Source: Daldinia sp. FL1419 (Eukaryota > Ascomycota > Sordariomycetes > Xylariales > Hypoxylaceae). From it: a stretch of 64,000 bases of DNA. The stretch is from positions 62,001 to 126,000 of the forward strand of contig MU623350.1 in the NCBI GenBank assembly GCA_025201765.1, read 5' to 3'. The position numbers and the translations under genes were made by a program. The notes under the pieces are model-generated. The model did not search any database. It was given only the letters and a program-made list of their open reading frames with translations, and was not told the origin of the DNA. This document shows, in pieces, positions 58,573 to 64,000 of this stretch. The stretch's first letter is position 1. Every line of letters begins with the position of its first letter.

Positions 58573-58890
58573 ATGGAGCCACGTAGGGTTATCTATATAA
58601 ATATAGCTGGGGTCGAAATGGCTTGCAACCCAGAAAACATCTGGTTTGCCGATGCCGTGCGCGAGTGGACCCGGCGGGCGCTTGAACTCTTGGGGACTCG
58701 GCGTGCGCGGGTCGTAGATTTGGTTTGGCTGTCATTTCCTAAGCGCCGCTCATACGCAAGGGGGAAGATTTACAGATTACAGGTTGCATTATATGTACGT
58801 GATGTACGTGATGTACACCCGACATATACACGGTATATTGAATTCAATTCCACATGGAGTAAGGGGGAACCCTTCATTTATAGAATATAA
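58573..58890 (+). CDS. Hypothetical ORF, possibly a gene remnant
   Basis: I do not recognise it. From the first ATG (58573) the frame gives 105 aa and it stays open upstream to about 58440, some 150 codons in all. The local GC content is higher than in the DNA around it. The sequence is protein-like: EMACNPENIWFADAVREWTR, LELLGTRRARVVDLVWLSFP and GKIYRLQVALYVRDVRDVHP. No signal peptide, membrane helix or known motif is seen. A TATATAAATATA word lies inside the frame, not before it, so no promoter supports it. It may be a fragment of a longer dead gene, or chance in a GC-richer island. Confidence 0.35.
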   Translation: MEPRRVIYINIAGVEMACNPENIWFADAVREWTRRALELLGTRRARVVDLVWLSFPKRRSYARGKIYRLQVALYVRDVRDVHPTYTRYIEFNSTWSKGEPFIYRI

Positions 58891-61800
58891 TCTGTAATAT
58901 TGCGTCTCTTATTTGGGAATAACTTAATATATCAATACCCAGGATAATTCCGATCGTGTGTAAAGATTAATAAGGTGCCTTGGATGCTCGTCGTTGTCGG
59001 TGTATGTGGTGATGGGATAAGAGCTCGTTCGGGCCATATGGAGGACCTCAAGGCTTTGCAATCAGACTTTTAACAAAAACTAACCGGCTCTGAACTGACT
59101 GGCTCATTAGCCGCGGTTATATGCGTCTTCTTTGCATTGCTTTGCGTCGCTTCGCATATCTGGCGCCAAATCGACGATCTAACCGCCGAGAGAGCTCGAC
59201 TTAGGAATATGCACGTACTTGCGGCTGGGCTTGAACGCGCTTAAGGGTGGATGCTCGCTAAGCAATAGCTAGGTGGTGTTTTGGTCTGGTCAGCTTATCC
59301 TGTCAAGTTCAAGAAGCAGATGTAACCTTTCCCAAACCCGAGGGACTCTTAAGGCCTGCTCCAGACGTCCGTGTACCCGGCATCCGGAGTTCTTGATTCT
59401 AAAGTATGTATGTAAGAAGTTTACGTTTTCTCTCCACCAAGTGGGACAGTGGGACTACGAGTGAGCGTCTCAAGTGGTTTTACACTGCAAAGCAACTGGA
59501 CGCTTGGAGTAAACTGACCCGGGTTCTGGGACTTCTGGGTTGTGGCTCACGGGGAGCAGGCTGCATCACGATGCTGATCTTTATTCCTCATACGGATCCG
59601 TATACTAGTGTATACTAGGAATATACACTACACTCCATCCATATATATGAGTGACGCAATATGTCAATGTCATATACATATGCATACCTGTAAAAGTATG
59701 TTGCCCGTAGAACCTAATTTGCCAATTACCGGATCAATGAATCCCTAAAGTTAAGTAACTTAGGTACCCTTACTTGCATGCATCCTTAGGTATATATAAA
59801 TGGGAATTTGTGCTTTCTTAGTGAGATTCCTCCAAATTTCGTCTGCAGTTATGTGTGAGCTGGTAGGGTCGGCCGGTACGCCGGTAAGCCACAAACGTAG
59901 TCCATATGTGCGGTGTTAAGTACGTGTTCGGATGAGCCAATGCAGCAGCCATGCAGCCATGTTACTGCTACTATGTAGTATGCCTACATAGTATGCCTAC
60001 ATGGATGTCTCCATGTATGTCTCTCTGTCTCTCTCTCCAGGTTCCGTGTCTCCATGATAGTGGGCTGGGTTTCAGGCACATGAAACAGACCATGCAAGTA
60101 GGTGTAAGCATGGGAAGTGGTCGATCACAGGGGTTTTAATCTCCCCATAACAGGCCCGTACAGGGTTCGTGCAGGGTTTGTACAGGATTCGTACAGGGCA
60201 AAAATCCTTTTGAGTCCAAATTCGGACTTTGACAAGGCTCAGTCAGGTCCAGGTCCAGGTTGCTCGCTCATGAGATCCTTCTGGCGTTCTCATCGTCAAT
60301 TACTAACTGATGAATCGTTAACAATTAGTTATCTGATTTGATGTGATGAAATAAAATGCGATGCAATGGGATAAAAGGTAGATATCTAGTCTTAGGTGTC
60401 TGCACGATGCCTAAAAAGAAACCGAAACGCGTCAACGGAGAATATTCCGAGTAGAACACGGAATACGTAGAGTGGAAATGTCACTGTAGAAATGGTAATT
60501 AAGTTCATTACGAATCCTCTTTCCTTTCTTTTTCTTTTCATCTCATCTCTCTGTCAACCATTAATTGAGGCGAAATATTATAAGAGCAATTCTATTAAGT
60601 ACGCTAAAAATACAAACTTCCATTAAGTTCGAAGCTGAAGATGACTTGAAAGTACCTAGGTTAGGTATCTTACATGGACAAGTCTTTAAATTACACTGTG
60701 TTTCGTTCTGTAGGTACCTATGTACTAAAGCACCTAATGGAAGTTGCGGATCCGTACAAAGGTCATTATATAATTCGAAAAATGGGTCTCGAAAGCTGCG
60801 AGAAACAGCTTGGGACCCTTGACTTCTTGGCCAAATTCTCCCTGTGATCTCCTTTTTGAGAGGTTTAAATCTTTTCTGGTTGGTCGATGCCCTTGGTCCC
60901 CATGACAAAAGACTAAAATCCCTTCCAGCCACTAGCAGCGCGTTCATCCTAGAAGGTCTAAGCAGGGTGGTACCACCTTTTAACTGCGCTGACTGGTTGT
61001 CACACCCTTTGCTAGATCTACTTAACACGTATAACACTGTGTTATACTGTATTGTACTGTACCTGAAGACCTGCTCAACCAATAAGGACATCAATACGAG
61101 TCCTCTCGATTTGTATCGAGATGCTAGGTATCTCATGTACCTACTTCTGTTTCCATAAGAGATGCAGAACTACGTACCTAGTAGGTACTTTGAACAGGTG
61201 AAAAAGCATGGGACTTTTCACAATTATTGATATCCACATATCTGTCTATACCTTCTTTCATGATGTTTTATGGGCATTTCTCTATTTTATACCGTACTTA
61301 GGTACCTAGGTCGACAAGTAATGTGTTTTTTTTCTGCCTTATTAAGCATCTAGGCTTCTTTTCCGTAGCATGCACATCTGTAGCAATGAGGTCAGAACCT
61401 ACATGGTTAGAAAGGGTAGTTTCCCCGGCATAGATATCAATGTATGTGCATACACTACACTACATCAGGTGCGATGCCTGCTATCCTAAATCGGGTTCTG
61501 GAATAGTGACAATTTAGTGGTCAATTTAGTACCTTGGATCCACTACCTCAAAAAGCTAGCATCCACCACCGCGGCAAAATTGAGCCCCTGCAGCCAATGA
61601 TAGACATTGTTTCCCACTCATCAACCAATTTAGGTATATAAAGTACACAGTGTAGCTAAATAATTTTTACCTGGACAGAAGTGCAATAGGATGTCCTCAT
61701 ATCCTCAGTGAGAATCCACAATTCATAGTCCATAGTCCCAGACAGTGAAAGCGCAGCACGCTCTCACATTCGTTGGTCGGACCTGCCCACCCGCCAAAAA

Positions 61801-63326
61801 CCCACTGCTGTAATTTTCACTTTTCCCACTCCTGCAGACCCAGACACAAAGTATCTTTCCTTTTCATCCACCACTCTCAATTTTTTTGTCCATCTTCTCT
61901 TTCTTCCTCCCCTCCTTATCCCCCCCCCTATCGCATCTCGCCCTTCCTTTATTCTCTCTCTATCCTGTTGGTTCCTAATCCTCCTCGAGGTTTCCCCTTT
62001 TTGTGTTTGCGCGCAATTCAATTACTATCCGTCGTAGGCTTGTCCTTCGTCGTTTCGTCAACAGGAGAGGCAGTTGCTGCATCGCGTTCTCTCGAGAAGA
62101 CGACAATTTGCCACCATCATCGCTAGCTCAGTATTTTTTATTTCAACAGGATCAAGGGAAAAGAAAAATAAAAGAAAGAAAGAATAAAAAAAGAAGGAAG
62201 ATAGAAGAGCCGGAAAACCCGATCGATTTATTCGACTCCTTAATCATTGTATAAATTACCGACTTTTTTTTTCTACGCCGTTTTCGATTCGCATCGCCTT
62301 TACCCATATACCTTATACTTGACTGATCATAATATCGTCCTTCCCAATTACGTCTATCGAATAGCAAGAAACTGTGAACGGCACACGTTTAGGAGAAGTA
62401 AAAGTCACCCGCAAGGTTAAGATTTTTAGAGTGGTTGCATTAGACACCCTCAATTCTTTCGTTAGAGTCCCTAGAAACAAGGAAACTCTCCCCGTCCCAA
62501 GGTATTTCCGCAAAAGATCAACGCACAAGAACAAAGCCGGAGCGCTGCGACTCGACACCATCAACCTTTCGGGATCAGGATCCGACCTGCTAATATTACG
62601 CCGCTCTCGGACAAGTCACCAACAAAGAAGCTCGAGTCTCAGATTGTTCTTCTACTCGTCCCTGCGTAACTTCGAGGTCGTGAACCCTCTGTTCTCCTTA
62701 GCCTACCGACTTCTGTTCCATTGCCTTGTCTCTGACCCGGATCAATTGGGAAACCTCGTTCGGATTATCTTCAACCTTTCTCCTTCTTGGCTTAACTACG
62801 CAGCTTCCTGTCATTGGTATCGTCTGTCGCTCATTCGGACACGACTACGGATTAGTTTAATAATTATCCCTTCCCAAGAAACAAAAAACAACTCTACACA
62901 ACAGCCACTTCTACTCGCATCTGGCCTCTGTTTCTTGTCTACAGTTTTCCGTCACTACATCAGCACAGTTGTCTTGGGTTTGTTGGATTCTGCCGGCGAG
63001 CCACGTTTGATACGATATTATTTCCAATCGCCACAGCATTAGCTATTGCGCCGATTGTCTGGCTACACCACGCAATCGCGATTGACATCGACCGTCCCGG
63101 TAATTTCGTATCGTATTAATCAGACCTGCCTGGATCACATTTATTCCCACCAATCTACTTTTGTTGTAATATCATTCTGGACGCCCTATTATTCCGGAGG
63201 CGATCATCCATTCCTTACTAGACTTCACTTCTAATTACACACTGTCGCTTGGATTCGGATCTTGTATCACGATTCACCCAAGCAACTATTCTGTTGATAG
63301 ATCAAAGCGTTGCTTATATTTTGAGT
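58891..63326. other. Gene-poor region ending in a long CT-rich leader
   Basis: No secure gene. Imperfect 11-12-mers of GTACAGGGTTC type lie at 60157-60199. The stretch 60561-61136 is open for 191 codons on the minus strand and also open on the plus strand, with no domain in either. From about 61780 to 62000 the plus strand is strongly pyrimidine-rich, and 62150-62260 is purine-rich; both fit promoter and 5' leader of the gene at 63327. Confidence 0.5.
60157..60199. repeat. Imperfect GTACAGGGTTC repeat, about 4 units
   Basis: Four imperfect units: GTACAGGGTTC, GTGCAGGGTTT, GTACAGGATTC, GTACAGGGC. Confidence 0.85.
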
Positions 63327-64000
63327 ATGGACACCGGTGGTCTCGCTCAAATGTCACACAACGGTTTCACTTCGCCAACCGGTTTAGGCATGCCTACCGG
63401 GGGGCTTGCTTCACGTCGCGGTGGCGGTCAGAACATCAAACCTTTGTCCTTTGAGTCTATCAAGGCATCCAACGATTCCAAGGACAACGGAGTACCAACT
63501 CCACGGACTAGCCGATCTCATCTGCTTGCTGGTCTCAGGACGGCTCCAAAGTCGGCTACCGTCGCTTCTTTTGTCGCCTCGCCAACTTCTACCGTACCGC
63601 CTACTCGTATGCATGGCAGGGATGCTACCGGAAACGCGTATGGTAATCAAGATGGCATGTATGGTGGACCTAAAACTTCGCTTCCTCGTCTTGCTACTCA
63701 GCAGCAGAGTTACAACCCGATGATGAACTCGAGCCAGCAGCATTATACTGCCGAACAGATTCTGGCACCCCCGGAGCTTCATCTCGATGAGCAGGTTCAG
63801 GACCAGATGGATCCGTCGCTCTATGCTCAACTGGTAGCAACCAATATGTACCTAGCTCAGCAACAGCAGCGATTGCAGCAACAGTTGCTCAGCGTCCAGG
63901 CTGCGGCTCAGCAGTTCCAGGCGATGAGTCTCACTGGACAGTCCGCGTTGCACCAGCAGATAGCCTTGCAGAACCTATACCAGCAACAACAGCAGCTTAA
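63327..64000 (+). CDS. Q-rich low-complexity protein, N-terminal part (cut by window edge)
   Basis: An open frame from the ATG at 63327 (TTGAGTATGG) runs to the window end, 224 codons without stop. It begins MDTGGLAQMSHNGFTSPTGL and holds GGGQNIKPLSFESIKASNDS, SRSHLLAGLRTAPKSATVAS and MDPSLYAQLVATNMYLAQQQ, then a glutamine-rich, probably coiled-coil stretch (RLQQQLLSVQAAAQQFQAMS). Composition and order resemble N-termini of fungal RNA-associated or regulatory proteins, where Q-rich regions drive granule formation, but I cannot name the family; the defining domain should lie beyond 64000. The upstream 1.3 kb, with CT-rich and then purine-rich stretches and no gene, suggests a long, possibly intron-bearing leader, common for such regulators. 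Confidence 0.8.
   Translation, partial: MDTGGLAQMSHNGFTSPTGLGMPTGGLASRRGGGQNIKPLSFESIKASNDSKDNGVPTPRTSRSHLLAGLRTAPKSATVASFVASPTSTVPPTRMHGRDATGNAYGNQDGMYGGPKTSLPRLATQQQSYNPMMNSSQQHYTAEQILAPPELHLDEQVQDQMDPSLYAQLVATNMYLAQQQQRLQQQLLSVQAAAQQFQAMSLTGQSALHQQIALQNLYQQQQQL

Noticed and set aside
60561..61136. 191-codon open frame on the minus strand with ATG
   Set aside because: The plus strand is open over the same stretch, the sequence has no domain-like order and it lies in AT-rich intergenic DNA. Chance is more likely than a gene.
62374..63042. 222-codon plus-strand frame
   Set aside because: It has no ATG in frame and lies in the presumed leader of the gene at 63327.

Overview
The window reads as nuclear DNA of a filamentous ascomycete fungus, most likely a sordariomycete. 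Coding regions are split by short GT-AG introns of about 50-120 nt, exon joins can be solved in phase, and several families are typical of this group (Slt2/Mps1 MAP kinase, APSES factor, HET proteins, pogo/Fot-type transposons). Nothing prokaryotic (operons, CRISPR, IS elements) is present.

Layout. 0-8.9 kb: a cell-wall-integrity MAP kinase (complete, minus strand), a low-molecular-weight tyrosine phosphatase, a secreted muconate-lactonase-like beta-propeller and a small secreted protein of unknown function. 8.9-20.4 kb: an accessory-looking stretch with an unknown 217-aa protein, a decayed HET (heterokaryon incompatibility) gene, a cysteine-containing secreted protein with four exons, a 654-bp pogo-type deletion derivative that still carries the end of its transposase, and a secreted pepsin-like aspartic protease. 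21.8-41.3 kb: the gene-dense core, with a 5'-nucleotidase-type metallophosphatase, a MetE-like protein, an F-box protein, an EamA/DMT transporter, an AKR7-type aldo-keto reductase, an ankyrin-repeat protein and an Mbp1-type APSES cell-cycle factor. 41.3-63.3 kb: gene-poor, with one clear single-pass membrane protein (51.7-52.7 kb), one decayed membrane-protein gene (44.8-45.5 kb), one doubtful ORF (58.6-58.9 kb) and many microsatellites. 63.3-64 kb: the start of a Q-rich protein cut off by the window edge.

The genes do not form an evident pathway cluster. The themes are secretion (four secreted proteins between 5.4 and 20.4 kb) and conserved regulators (MAP kinase, phosphatase, Mbp1). The three decayed reading frames (HET, pogo, 45 kb) contain in-frame stops that could have come from C-to-T change at CGA or CAA codons, which fits past repeat-induced point mutation but is not proved here. 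Intergenic DNA is full of short AGGTA/TACCT palindromic runs. I found no convincing novel multi-gene system; the best leads are the decayed 45-kb gene, the symmetric dyad at 9.84-9.92 kb and the altered active-site triad of the aspartic protease.
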